NCBI RefSeq assembly: GCF_032854445.1
Contig: NC_088307.1
Span: forward strand, 18,676,017 to 18,740,016
Reading direction: 5' to 3'
Length of the DNA: 64,000 nt
Origin: Liolophura sinensis
Lineage: Eukaryota; Mollusca; Polyplacophora; Chitonida; Chitonidae
Part shown: piece by piece, positions 42,850-54,807 of the stretch
Numbering within the stretch: position 1 is the first letter of the stretch
Layout of the letters: each line of letters opens with the position of its first letter
The notes under the pieces: generated by a model
Told to the model about the DNA's origin: nothing
What the model saw: only the letters and a program-made list of their open reading frames with translations
Databases searched by the model: none
Position numbers and translations under genes: made by a program

Positions 42850-42915
42850 TTTTTTTAATTCTCTAGTGGTTTGTATTGAACGTTCATCATGGTTGACGGT
42901 TGGTATGTGAAGTAT
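42850..42915 (-). repeat. REP-A fragment, antisense
   Basis: AATTCTCTAGTGGTTTGTAT, TGAACGTTCATCATGGTTGA and CGGTTGGTATGTG resemble the reverse complement of the REP-A 5' part with an internal deletion. Confidence 0.55.
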
Positions 42916-43733
42916 AGTTTTATACAAGGATTACATGGTGGAACGAATTTTGTGGAACGAACAAGTAAACATTTAACAACGATTTTGTAAGGCTTCCACA
43001 ACGGAAAACTAAAAGCAATATCCCGTGGTTTGCCGCCTTCGTTTGACCATTCCCGGTGCTTTCCGGTCAGTCAATATGTCGTGGCGCGAGACCTAATTAG
43101 GTCAGTAATTCCCGGCATTCCACAGTGAACAGTGACCTCACTTATACAATAGCTATTAAAAGAGGTTCAACATTACTTTTAAAGAGCTATCCTTCAGTAT
43201 AAAAGATTTGGACTACCACATTTTTGTCAATGGCCAGCCATTAATCTGAAATCGAACTTGAACCGTGTGTATTATTAGATATACACTGACGTACAGTTAG
43301 TTCACTTGTATTTTAATTAAGCTGTTTTTGACACAGAATACTCATAATTACAAATGCAAAATCATAACCGTTTTTTCGATAAAGTGTTTTTTTTCTAACG
43401 ATCACGCTGTGCTGTCTGTTTGAAAACAACTTTGTTGGACCTTACTATAACTTTTGTTGTGTTTCTAATTAAATAATAGTTATATTTGTCTTATCGAACT
43501 AAGTGTAACGACCTAATAACATGCACTCTGACATGTTTCATTGATACGATGGAGTCCATTGCGTTTATACTTTGTATCCATCACATGAACGGGGTTTTTT
43601 TTCTTTCTTTTTTTTTTTGTTTGGTGGGTGAGTGAGTGTGGGCATCATCAAAATCATCCCATTTGATTTAACGGAAAGGTTTAGGAGCGGAGGGATGCAG
43701 AGATAAACAAATATACACAGTGTAATATCATTC
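42916..43733. other. Unassigned sequence
   Basis: No gene was recognised. A pyrimidine tract lies at 43590-43620. Confidence 0.3.
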
Positions 43734-43957
43734 TCAAGGTAGGAGCAAATCTATGTATAACGCATTGTTGACGTAAAGCAAAACCAGTGTTTGGTGTGGC
43801 CTGACCGCAGCTTTCAGCGTATCTCGCTGGGTAGACTCGCCCATCTCGTAACGTGAGACATCGTCAGAGCTAGAGACGACTAGCCAGGAGAGTTTGTCAC
43901 GGACCGCCTGTAGCAGACCCGCAGCGATCAGAGGGGACCCAGCCACAAGAACATCGT
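43734..43957 (-). CDS. Candidate terminal exon of an unidentified gene
   Basis: The acceptor GTTTTCATCTTCCATAG is good. It is followed by 73 codons and a TGA with no internal stop; the other two frames close within about 20-30 codons. The product reads DVLVAGSPLIAAGLLQAV, RDKLSWLVVSSSDDVSRYEM, GESTQRDTLKAAVRPHQ, then VNNALYIDLLLP. It looks like real protein, with an alternating hydrophobic and acidic pattern. The family is not recognised, no upstream exon was found by eye, and no AATAAA lies directly after the stop. If real, the gene extends to higher coordinates. Confidence 0.4.
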
Positions 43958-44164
43958 CTATGGAAGATGAAAACAACCACTTTTTGTTTTTCAAATACTA
44001 GATAAAGTATGAAAATCAAAATTTCGGTTTTTAAACAAAAACAAAACACGTACAAAATCAAATTCCCCAAGACTTCTTTCGGTAATGTAATAAACATTAA
44101 TTTCTCTTAAATGCCTTTGATTTGACCGAACAAAAACTGAAAGAATGGTCCACATGTTCAAAAA
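43958..44164. other. Unassigned, possibly intronic
   Basis: No feature was recognised. Confidence 0.3.
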
Positions 44165-44345
44165 ACATCGGATTGATTGGTTTATTACATGACTTGTTAT
44201 ATCAGAAATATTTCACCCATTCCAAAACATCACTGTCATTGGTGGAGGAGTCAGAGTGCCGGGGATAACCATCCACCTATGGTAAGTATAAATGTCGAAC
44301 CTTCCAACAGGTGACGCAGACGATTTGGCAAATCAGAAGCAGGGC
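44165..44345 (-). repeat. Decayed SINE, antisense
   Basis: GATTGATTGGTTTATTACAT, then ATCAGAAATATTTCACCCAT, then TGTCGAACCTTCCAACAGGT resemble an old antisense SINE tail and body. Confidence 0.4.
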
Positions 44346-44473
44346 AGTGCTTTTCAAATATAAAATTATTGAAAGTGACTTTTCATGTGATCTCTTTATA
44401 AGTTTATTCAAAGCAAGATGGTCATGTAAAATGTCAGCTTCGCCTTCTAATCGGAGGCATCACTTTTCAGGAT

Positions 44474-44715
44474 GATTTGTTTATTTATTTCACTGGTGTT
44501 TTACGTCATACTCAGGAATATTTCACTTGTATGGCGGAAACCAGCATTATGTTGGGGGGGAGGCCTTTTCAGGGGGAAGACCTACTCTTACAAATGAACA
44601 GTCAGAATTAAGGCAGAGAGGTCAAATTCCAACTGGCCGTTTTTGAAGCAACTCAAGTTGTTGTGACGAAATAACCAAACTCGTGAACTGGTATTCGAAC
44701 CCACATTCACAAAAG
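44474..44715 (-). repeat. SINE copy, antisense, composite
   Basis: The tail is TTTCACTGGTGTTTTACGTC, then CTCAGGAATATTTCACTTGT, then GGAAACCAGCATTATGTTGG. A different body follows, ending with GGTATTCGAACCCACATTC, an antisense B box. The body is unlike SINE1, so it is a different family with the same tail or a chimera. Confidence 0.65.
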
Positions 44716-45624
44716 TAACCATTTGTTTGTTTGCTTTTCTTTTGCTTCATTTAGTTTCACTTGTTGTGTATTATTTTTCATTTAGGTTTGTTTTATTTTT
44801 CGTGGCTAACGACTGTAAGCAGAATGGAGAAAAATAACTTTCCGGATTTATGTGTACCACTTGAAGAATTCTGTTCTTTAAAAGACGACATGATATGAGG
44901 TAACCAACATTACGCGAGATCTCGCTTGCTCGTGAGTCTCGTTCTACAAGATTTAGGTCATAAAATAAAAGAGAATGGTTTGCTACATCGGGCTTTCGTA
45001 GAGAGACATCTCCTTGTTGATAGAAAGTCCTCGTTAGTAGTCTCCAAATCGTAGTTAAAAAACGACAGAGAAAACTGAGAGTAAACAAAAATATTTGTCT
45101 AGGCAAGCCATTGTTGAATCGGAGGTCTCAAGACTTGTTTACTGGGTCTGCAAAAACACGACTAAACAAATAGACAGTGTTGTCTTAACCATTGACACAC
45201 TTCCACGTTGTTGTTGTTCACATGAATTCCTCATTAAGGCTTTGGAAGGTTTGATACGTTTTTGACTGTTATGTTCCTCAACGTAGTTTTATTGTAACAA
45301 ATTATGTCTTCTGATGAGTGTTCTAAACCCGACATTCGGCCATTTGTCTCCGAGTAACTGTTTAATTTCACTTATTAAGAAATAATTCCTAGTAACAACG
45401 TTTTTTTCAAACTTTGTTTTTCCTAAAGAAAAAAATGCCTCCTCGAGTAAATATGTAAATATTTTTAAAAATGACGAAAGCACAGTATTTGGATAATTTT
45501 ACACCGTTGAACTTTATTAAATTTCATTTATCATCACTGTATTTCTTCAGTGCTTAGGCCATGGTGCTAGGGTTGTGTACCTTGCTACTATCTAAGCATT
45601 TTCAGCTGAAATAACCCTAACTGA
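44716..45624. other. Unassigned sequence
   Basis: A 111-codon minus frame (45106-44771) has no family signature or splice support. Nothing else is seen. Confidence 0.3.
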
Positions 45625-45735
45625 GATAAGCTGACAGGATACCGGATTTCACCTGTTACGTTTGATCATTTGCCAACTATCACAATGGCTTCGCTGCTTT
45701 GGTTTTTACTTTCTGTTCTGTACCTTTTTGTCATA
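45625..45735 (-). repeat. REP-B fragment, antisense
   Basis: GGATACCGGATTTCACCTGT, TACGTTTGATCATTTGCCAA, then GCTTTGGTTTTTACTTTCTG are the reverse complement of the REP-B core. Confidence 0.8.
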
Positions 45736-45952
45736 GTAATTTTCAAAGTTGATAAAAACAAGATATAGCCCTACACCAAATTATGCGATTCATCACACAT
45801 GATCCTAACAAATGTCGGCGACTTAAAACTCACTAAAGCCTTCATATTTTACGTATATTCCACATAAGTATAATATACACAGTACCGTACCTGTGTTTCG
45901 TGTGGAAATGTAGCAATCTGATCAAGTTTAAAGACCAAAAAGATTACATGGA
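45736..45952. other. Unassigned sequence
   Basis: No feature was recognised. Confidence 0.3.
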
Positions 45953-46235
45953 TCTATGCGTCGAAACAGACAATCAGGACTATACCAGCCGTCAACTATG
46001 ATGGACGTTCCAAGTCAATAATCCCAAGTCCAATTCCCATAACGACGCTTAACACGAACTACTGGCGAAGTAAGAAAGTATAGAAAGTACGAAAATATAA
46101 CAGAATCATGCAAAGAAAAGCAGTGAACAGTTTCCAGTGATGTTGGAAAGACGCAAGGTATTTTCCACGCGCATGAGTGAAATCAGTTTTCAAGTCGTGT
46201 ACCATGCTAGTTGTCGATAATAATGTGACGTCACT
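45953..46235 (+). repeat. REP-A, 3' truncated copy
   Basis: TATGCGTCGAAACAGACAAT, ATGATGGACGTTCCAAGTCA, CAATTCCCATAACGACGCTT, GTGATGTTGGAAAGACGCAA and GTACCATGCTAGTTGTCGAT. Confidence 0.85.
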
Positions 46236-47418
46236 GCCCTGTCGCAATATGGCGTCACCGTAGAATTTCACTTTTTACTTGCTGTTTATTCACAATAAAA
46301 AAATGTTAAACAATCGCGAAACCATTGACGGAATTTTCATGAAATGGCTTTTCAGATGTCTACTTTATTTTGGGTGATCTATTCTTTCAAGTGCATCAGT
46401 AAACAAAAGATCTTGTCAAAGCTGCTGCGCGTGCATGGTTTGTTTACCCTTATTTAACTGCCTTTAGTGTTCTCTGTGATGTAAAAAGGTATAAAGCATT
46501 TCTTAATTTTCTGGAGCCCTTTTTAGCCCATTGATCTAGAACGGTTGTTCCTTTCAAGTCCGACTATTTGTTAAGTGGGTTTGATTATACAATCGCCTAA
46601 ACCATTTATTTACCACGTTTCCAATGTATAGGTTTATACCTACTAAGGCGTTATGTTGTGTCAAAGAAGATGAAACACCACCCGCGGTCTGCACTGTTCT
46701 TAATACGGCTTATGAATACATTGTGAGAAGGTTTATTCTAAGGGTTAAGAACATTCCAGCAATCAGCAGCCCATATCCGCTATCTTACATGCGTAATTGA
46801 GTCATACTCTCTATGAGAAGAGCAACCAGGTAAAACGAATGAAGCTCTAGAGTCTCTTTGACGCCTAGATTTTTACACGTCCCTTGCCTGGCTAGACCAA
46901 TCCCACTGGGGTGTTTTTTTTCTTCAAAAAACCTCCTAACCACATCTTAAACTGTAGATGTTTTAAACTAATACAACTGATTATCTCGAGAAGCGTATAG
47001 CTTTCAGGTTCAAAAGGCTCTAATCGTTGGAATCAATTAATTTAAAAGTTTTTAATTTGTGAGGTAAGCCCTCAAAGAAACAAATTCAGGAAGCAATAAA
47101 AATCAAATGAACATAGCGATCGTGGTTAAAGGGTTTTCACGTATCACAACAGTTCACATCCGGTTAAGTTCAAGTTTAAATTTAAGGTTAAATTTATCAT
47201 TCTTACACACTTTACGGTATCAATGTAACAATGTGCATCATCTGTTGATTTTCCAGACGACATCATTACAACAATTTCGTGACATTTTCATACTTTCCCG
47301 TGCGGATGTTAACTAACAAAGGTGTAATAAAGTCTACCGTTTCATGAAATTAACACAATACAAAATAATTATTTTCATTTTCCGCATTGCTTTTTGATTT
47401 GTTTCTTTTTCCTTTCAG
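46236..47418. other. Unassigned sequence
   Basis: No gene or repeat was recognised. Confidence 0.3.
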
Positions 47419-47562
47419 TCTTTTTTTATCATAAGATGTTAGACTTACCGCAGACGGTAATTGAACCACAAAATGATGTCCCGTACCGCCCACTGTTTCG
47501 TATTCATTATGAAAAAAAGTTTCACGCACACTCCCGTGGATTCGGGGTCAAGGAAATATCAC
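47419..47562 (+). CDS. Candidate internal exon, unidentified
   Basis: The acceptor TTGTTTCTTTTTCCTTTCAG is very strong and the donor CAC followed by GTAAGA is good. The 144 nt are open in one frame: FFYHKMLDLPQTVIEPQ, NDVPYRPLFRIHYEKKF, HAHSRGFGVKEIS. No family was recognised and no partner exon was found. It could be part of a non-coding transcript, or chance. Confidence 0.25.
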
Positions 47563-48317
47563 GTAAGACATCCATTTCCGTTTACGTGGTTTTTATTAAT
47601 CGAGAGATAAAACTTAATTTGGTATTAATAATAAACACAACCATCTTCATTCTGCGCACGTGATTGTCCTATCTGATAAGGGTCTGGTCGAACTTCCGGT
47701 CATCCGCGGTAAGAATATCTCAGCTCATGGCCTGTGTACATGATGATGGTATGCACAGTTCTGCTCAAATATTTTACATAAATGCTGATGATCGCGGAGA
47801 AAACTTTGTGTTTTTAAGCACAAACGGCTTCGTTTAAAATTTGGTCGCCCAAAATGACTGGAATTTAGCGTCGTGAATTCAGGTTCGTTTCTTGGAGACT
47901 TGAAAATGATAATACAGAATAGAAAGGCATTACGTTTAATCTAGAAACCGTGCGACTTCTTTTCAATCATCCATGCACATGTCTGGCAACATTCAATTTA
48001 AGGCATTGACATGTGAAAGGTTTTTGCTTGGTGTTTTCAAAAGTATTTCGGTTATTTCACAAGGTGTCTCCTTGTAGCAGACCGGCTCCAGTGCTGACAT
48101 CGTTACAGTGTTGCCTGGTACGTCATGTTAAAGACACCAGAGAAATTGTCCCATCGCCAGTCACGCGGTGCTAACGTCAAGTGGATCAGAATTTGGCCTA
48201 TCCCTTTAGGCTTACAGCCAGTGGAGGAAAGGCAATGATCTTCATCTTTAAATCTGTAGATGTTGTTTCAAACATTCATATTCCACTCGTCAATAATAAT
48301 GAACCTTGCAGTATAAT
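47563..48317. other. Unassigned sequence
   Basis: 47690-47715 reads GAACTTCCGGTCATCCGCGG followed by TAAGAAT. The ETS-like CTTCCGG beside a donor-like GGTAAG could mark a first exon on the plus strand, with no further support. Confidence 0.25.
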
Positions 48318-48625
48318 TAAAGATGTACAGCATAGAAAGTAAAATCAGAGCGGCGACAACAATGTGATAGTTGGCTAATGATACACGTAACCGGTGAAAT
48401 ACGGACTCCTGTTAATTTAACCCTGTCGGGTTTATTCTAACTATTCATATAAATGCATATATAGTAGAAAATTACACGCCCCCTACCACCATGGCTTAAG
48501 CAGAATTAGGTAAAAAAAAACATATGCACTGATGTTAATTTCAACCTATTAGACGTCATTGGTCTAGAACGTTAGACATCATTGGTCTAGAACGTCAGAC
48601 GTCATTAGTCTAAAACGTTTAGCAC
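48318..48625 (+). repeat. REP-B, long copy with 26-bp tandem end
   Basis: GATGTACAGCATAGAAAGTA, AATCAGAGCGGCGACAACAA, ACACGTAACCGGTGAAATAC, TATTCATATAAATGCATATA, ATGGCTTAAGCAGAATTAGG, then about three copies of GACGTCATTGGTCTAGAACG plus TTA. Confidence 0.85.
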
Positions 48626-51190
48626 TAACTACAAGTCTAAAAAATTTGTCCCATTAAGCAAAAGTTAGTGGAGGAAATGCAAAGGTTTTCACCCTTTCCT
48701 CTACCACATGTCAACCAATACCGACCTTGTTTGCCAATTTCCGAAACTATCACCATCAACATCAAATATCAGTCTTAAAATTCACAGGTTTGGCAATTTC
48801 GGGATTGAAGCCAGACTGAAGCCCGACCTCTTGCTTGCAATGTGGACGCTTCATACCTTTGGCCTGAGTGGTATGTCTGTGATGAAATAATCAGGTTTTG
48901 GTCTATCGCGGAAGACGGGCACCTCCGTTCACTAATGATTTAGGACTTGATGATTACTTTATTTGATCAAACCTCCCCTATCATGAACGATAGCCTAAAC
49001 AGCTTAGACTTGAACAGGGTTTGTTTATAAAAGTTTTTAAATTCAAATTTCAGTAAATTTTAGAATTGATTGCAAATTTATAAGCGTCAGAGCGCAGACA
49101 TTAACATTTCATCGCATAGCATTGTAATCCATTTATAGTATTTTGTGTAAACTAACTGAATTTTACATTAATTTTAAATGACTCTATAAATGCCAGCTCA
49201 CGTGAATTCCCCGTGAAAATTGCAGAATGAGTCGGGGTTTTGGTGACATATGATGGTGGTTACATCGAAGACGTAAGCAGCTTTTGAGAATCAAACATCT
49301 TGAACGCATCTTTAGGTAAGCCTGTTTACGGCCTGCATACTTGGAACCCACTGATCTGTCATCTTAGCGCAATTAGCACAGCTAAACGTTTTAATTAAAG
49401 CTTTGTCAGGATATGTTCCCAAGGTGAGAGACAGCAGGATTCTCTCTGATGACACACGTCTGTTCAAACGAATCACTTATTTAGTTCTTAGTTGGTTACA
49501 CCTCCGGTTTAAACCCTAATCTTCCTTGTCTAGTTTACCGCAAACAGTAGGTGTTGTCAGAATCCTTACAGAAAACATGAGAAATTGATGTCGTCGCCAG
49601 TGGGTATACATATAACCGCCTAATTCCGTTTCGCAACACCCCGCCACTTTTCGCTCATTTCCGGCAAACCTGTTTACCCGCGCGGAGTGATAATTGCATT
49701 GATTACCGCTACTGTTTTCTATCCTTCCTCCCACGTCCGTGATATGTCCACAAGGAATATCGACCTACTTCCTTCTCGTTTCCGGCCATTTCCTTTATAC
49801 CTACATTGATGTAACAGTGTCGATAAAGTGTCAATCGAGAAAAAAAAAAGAAACAATAGCGAACTCCATTTCAGCTTTAGCTGTCTATCCTCTGCCATCT
49901 GTCCAACTGTTATCCGTATCGTTTGATTTCATCCTGTTTTTCACGATTAGGGACGCCATACAGTCATGAACATGGGTCCAGTTTAAGGGACAATCGGTGC
50001 ACACTGTTTGCACCTTATAACTTTGTAGACAAAACTAAAATCAAAATAAAGTTCACATATATCGTGTATACATATTAACCGAATATCAACATTTTCTCCA
50101 TACATGTCCATTACTTTGCGAGCGCGCAACCCTCTGAAAAGTCGTGGTCTATGTAAACCATAATATACTTTCTGTCTGAAGACTTACCTCTATTGTAAAT
50201 TTCTCTTCGACGACGGTAAGGATGCGAAAATATGGCAGTTTCATTCATGAATGAGGCATTTTAAAACGATGCTCCCTTTGCGACACAGAAAAAAGCTTGC
50301 ATTGTTTACATAAACAATATTACTGAGTACATGTAGAAAATCTGCTGCCAGGAATTTCAAATTTATAGACAATTATAATTTGTTATACACTGTGGTCAGG
50401 GCTAGGTGATTTTAAGACCACAGATTTTTCTCATTTTCCTCAAATTCTGCAGAAAACATTTGGATAACGGTCTGATTAATTTGATGATGATATCAATATT
50501 TTCTGTGGCTACAAAAGTCCTTTCCCAGATGCATGTGCTTTGCCCCTCGGAAATTTGTGTTTTTTTTTCTCCACAAAGACACGGACGACATCAGGTCTGA
50601 GTGAGTCACATCTTGATAAAGCGTTGGCGCTCTATCCAATACTCTCAATACCGTCAGCTTGTTTACCAAAGGCAGATTTTATTTGGAATGTGAAGCTGTT
50701 GTGTTTTTTTTTTAAATAGAGGCCTAATTAAAGGCTTTGTTTTGTTAGGCCAACAGACGGGACATTTGTCTGTTAAGTTCTGGATTCATGTCACGGGATA
50801 ACACGCGAGATTTACTCGTCGTGGGATCTGTCACACCTTATGGTTTTAACCACAGCTCTAAGGCTGTTTGCCGTGGTAACCAACTAACATTTGAGATCTA
50901 AAAATAGCACTGACCAAGATTCTCGTGGAATCAAGCGGTAAACGTTATTCATTTGGTGACCACTGTTAGAAGAATGTTGGTTATGACACCTAAAATTATA
51001 GGAAATACCGTATCGCATTTGACCTAAAATTTCATGATTGAGATATGTAATATGCCTGATTCTGAGAGTTTAATCATCTCAGGAAAGTGTGCTGAGGTTT
51101 TTTTGATAGAATAGGATGATATTCTTGTGGATAAATATAAGTTTCAGCACAAATATGAATATTTCATTACCTTTGTTGCCCGTAAAAATG
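48626..51190. other. Unassigned sequence
   Basis: Several open frames of 60-76 codons lie on both strands (48708-48890, 49516-49969, 50406-50600). None has a recognisable motif or convincing splice context. 48700-48890 is open on both strands. No repeat was identified. Confidence 0.25.
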
Positions 51191-51230
51191 GATTTGGGGC
51201 GGATGGCGGGTGGGGTGGGTGGGGAGGGAC
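51191..51230 (+). other. G-quadruplex-prone tract
   Basis: GGGGCGGATGGCGGGTGGGG then TGGGTGGGGAGGG contains at least four G3 or longer runs with short loops. Confidence 0.7.
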
Positions 51231-52001
51231 GAAACTTTGTGATTTTATATTAGCGTGATTATTATTATCTTTCTTGATATAATGTTTTCAAATGTAATTG
51301 CGTATGTACGTGTATATGACATCCCAAGCCTACTCATGTATGAGCCCTTTCACTCTAATTAAAAATATGCACAGGATTTGTGTTGTATCTTTGAAACTTC
51401 GCTGTCCTCAACCACATCATGCCATGGTTTACTTAGGAAGGTGGAGTTGTTTGTTCTTCAAATTTGTGTTCAAGTTGCCAATTTAGAGCTGAATTTAATT
51501 TGGTCTAGTTGAATGAATAAAAGACACTTAATGTGCCTCTTCCCGAAGAATCAACAAAAAGAGACTTAAGACATGTCTAAGGTACTTCTTGTCTCTGTCA
51601 ACATTGACTTTTCGGATTTGCAAATAGGGGTCTCCCAACCCACCTACTGTTCGCGTGCAGGAAATATCTCGCATTCTCACGCGATGCTTTTCAATCAGCT
51701 CACACGCACACGATGCTCTTCTGAAACTAGTAGTGAAGCCGTTCGGTGCTGCTTTGGAGACAATGTCCGATATTTGCTAATACTCTCTGATCCAGAAACG
51801 AGCCCTTATTTGCACCCAGTATTAAACTAGTTGGGGACAAAGTACGAATTAAGAATTCTGAGCGCAGACAAGATTTGACATGGCCAAAGGCATTCACAAC
51901 GTGTATGACATTTCCAACAAACACACAGCTGTCTTGTCTGACACTGGCAGCCTGTTTCGTGTGTCTCTGAGTTAGAATGAATGCGTGAATATTTGGATAT
52001 T
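51231..52001. other. Unassigned sequence
   Basis: Short frames on both strands at 51573-51990, including a 31-codon ATG frame from 51880, without recognisable family. Confidence 0.25.
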
Positions 52002-52310
52002 TGGGGTTTAATGTCGTATTTAATATTTTTTCATTCATACGACGACGATGAGTCATTAGAAGTGTGTACATATAATGTGTTCTCTTATGGCAGGGCGAGT
52101 CACTGCCGCCAGTATGCTGAAGTATCATGCCGAAGACACCCAACATGTCACCCCATTCCAGTCACATTATACCTGACACCGGGCCAACAACGGGCAATGT
52201 TTCCTTGCTCAAACCTCTCAGTGTTGAGCGCCAAGTGAGACAGCAACAAGTAGAATTTTTAAAGTCTTTGGTATGACCCAACCCAGATATGATCCTCCGT
52301 CTCCCGATTT
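52002..52310 (-). repeat. SINE2 copy, antisense
   Basis: ATTTGGGGTTTAATGTCGTA is the inverted tail. Then GCAGGGCGAGTCACTGCCGC, TCATGCCGAAGACACCCAAC, CCTGACACCGGGCCAACAAC, CTTGCTCAAACCTCTCAGTG and GTATGACCCAACCCAGATAT. Confidence 0.85.
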
Positions 52311-52369
52311 ATAAGTGAAATATTCTTGAGTACGGCGTAAAACACCAATCAAATAAACAAATAAAATAC
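52311..52369 (+). repeat. SINE1 tail only
   Basis: TATAAGTGAAATATTCTTGA, GTACGGCGTAAAACACCAAT and (AAAC/AAAT)n, squeezed between SINE2 and SINE3. Confidence 0.9.
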
Positions 52370-52545
52370 TTGCTTTCGGTAAGGCGTTTCAGTGAAGCAG
52401 CACTAGATAAAACAACCGTGGAAATCCGTCCTTCAACAGGTAGGCACATTACATGCACTCTAAGGATTCCTTCGTCGTCATATGACAGAAGAATTGTTAA
52501 GTACCACGTTAAGCCCCAAACACTCACTCAATCAATCACTCAATC
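52370..52545 (+). repeat. SINE3 copy
   Basis: GTTTCAGTGAAGCAGCACTA, GGAAATCCGTCCTTCAACAG, ACATTACATGCACTCTAAGG, AATTGTTAAGTACCACGTTA, AGCCCCAAACACTCACTCAA. Confidence 0.85.
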
Positions 52546-52844
52546 ATTAGGCCACCATTAGAAACCTGAAGAAGTGTATTATTGGATTTCTATGGGTAGA
52601 CATTTTTTCATATTTTACACGACACTGTCGTGTTTCCGGAAATTGTTTGTTCTATATAATAATATCTCTACACAATTCTGTTAAATAACACATAACTGTC
52701 CATAAAATATATCAATATGTACCGCACGTGATTCAGCAAACCAGCTAAGTGAAAACGCAATGGTGCCTCGTGCTTTGACATGAAAAAATGTTTGATTCTT
52801 AGCATAAGGAGATACGTCAAGAGGTATAGTGGTATACATAGGCC
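52546..52844. other. Unassigned sequence
   Basis: No feature was recognised. Confidence 0.3.
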
Positions 52845-53205
52845 TACTGTATACTGCTACATGCCATGCCTGGCGTTTTTTGCATAGGATTTTAATTAAG
52901 CAGTACAATAAAATGCTCATGAAAAATGTATACTGTACACTGGTATTTGTCGTATCATGGTTGGCGTCTTCCGCATGGCATTCTAATCAGGCAGCACAAT
53001 AAACAGGTATATCCGAATTGGGGCGACCCGCTACAAGGAAATATAGGAAATATAGTGTACACTGGTGCGCGGGGCATTATGTCTGGTGTCTTCGGTCGGG
53101 CATTTCAGTCAGACAGCACTCCCAATATGTCCGCGGCATTTGGGATAGTCCAGCTACAAGGGGACACCACCGGGACATGGCGAAAATAATGTTAAAATGA
53201 GCGTG
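52845..53205 (+). repeat. SINE4-like body repeated about three times
   Basis: Blocks near 52850, 52930 and 53055 share GTATACTG or GTACACTGGT, then TGGCGTCTTCCGCATGGCAT or TGGTGTCTTCGGTCGGGCAT, then CAGGCAGCACAATAAA. It ends with CTACAAGGGGACACCACCGG, then GACATGGCGAAAATAATGTT, the tail seen at 22330. An 87-codon frame across it (52926-53189) is not called a gene. Confidence 0.65.
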
Positions 53206-53539
53206 AAAAAATGAATATATTGTATCCTAGGGGAAACCCAAAACAATTAAGCATTTGTCTAAAGGCGTAACGTTCCTATCGTCAAAAAATGTATGGTAAT
53301 ATGAACGCAATGGTAACAATGGCTTCCGTAATACATCAGGCAAACGCCGTAAGAGAGGTCAAATGGCCAAAATGCTAGGTCAATAATTATGTGTAAGGCA
53401 GATACGAAGAGAATGTCATGCATTTAGGTTTCAGGTTATTAAAGTTTTCAGCGTATTTGCTTCTTATACACCGTCAGTCTGAGGAACATGATTATCAAAT
53501 AGAAAGTAGGCTACAGGCTTTTCAGAAATTCACCTGTCA
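53206..53539. other. Unassigned sequence
   Basis: No feature was recognised. Confidence 0.3.
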
Positions 53540-54030
53540 CTAATCACAGACCCAATTTCCAAAACGACCTTCAACACAAACACCGAAAAGACTACGAAAA
53601 CATATAAATAAAGATATATTAGGACGGTGTCGTGTAAAGAGAAGAAGTCTTGTCTTTCCGGTATAACTCAATGATACCGGTAGGGCCCGGAAGGACAATA
53701 AATCTGGGCGTCGAAACTGACATTCAAATACCAGACGCCAACCAAAAAATGCGTTTCGGCAAGGCCCATTCCCAAAACCACGTTTAAGACAAATTCTCAA
53801 AGAGCTGAACAAAAGTATATATAGTAAGAAATTAGTCAGGTTTTCATTTTTGTTGGAAAGACGCTAGAAAGTTCTATGCGAATGAGTGAAATCAGTATTT
53901 AAATCGTGTGCCATGTTAGTATAAGTAATCGATAACAAAATATGTATCTCAGTTACGCTTTGATTTCAAGTGTCCATACATCCAACACAACGATATAATT
54001 CAACACGATGAATACCCAGCCTCTAGCCCT
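53540..54030 (+). repeat. REP-A, one fragment followed by a near-full copy
   Basis: 53540-53650 is a fragment (CAGACCCAATTTCCAAAACG, ACCTTCAACACAAAC). 53700-54030 is a second copy from GGGCGTCGAAACTGACATTC through GAGTGAAATCAGTATTTAAA and TATGTATCTCAGTTACGC to CAACACGATGAATACCC. Both have the same orientation. Confidence 0.85.
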
Positions 54031-54807
54031 GATTGTTCTGATATAATTTAAAGTACTTATTTCAGTGTTCCAATAACTCGATCATGAAAGTAAAACGCCT
54101 ACCTTTTCGTTTCAGTCATTTCAGAACCAGTATTCCCCGATTACAGTAAAAAGATTCTACAGATGTGATGACTTTGAAATGTAATAAAAAAAACTAGGCC
54201 TATTGATTTCATTATAGCAGAATTTTATGTTAGCTTGCTAAAAATAACTGTGAAATACACGAAGTTAAATGTCCTTGCCGAGGATTAAATTCAAGTGAGG
54301 GCATCTTAATACAAAGCACCCTTAAAATGGACCAATAGCCACGTCAGGCAGCGCTGTTCATTGACCTTATTTGGTTCCAACACAGGACTAAACACACCGC
54401 AATCATTGGAGAGGTTTTACGTAAGGGGAAATAACACCTTATTGTGGAACATGGTGTGGGCTACTACTACATGGATTATATGTACTGATGAGCGATTTAG
54501 TACCTTTGTGTGAGACTAGAGGTTTTTAAGCACTGTTGGTAAAAGTTGGACTTCCCACGCAGCCAAATAATGCGTGACGACCCGTATTACCATGGTTACC
54601 CGGATTACACGTAGTTGAACACACGACGTGTTATGCAATTTTTAATTTTTTTAGTTTATAATTTGTGTAAAACTTATTTATTTTGAGGGGGCGTGGAAGG
54701 GATTTCTTGTTAAAGACTAAGACTAGATCGTGAAACATGTTATATTTAGTGAAGATATACATGACATTATGAGAGAGTTAATATTAAGTTTTTTTAGATT
54801 ATTTCAC
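54031..54807. other. Unassigned sequence
   Basis: No gene or repeat was recognised. Confidence 0.3.

Noticed and set aside
51727-52146. 139-codon minus-strand frame
   Set aside because: Half of it is SINE2 sequence; no splice signal or family signature.
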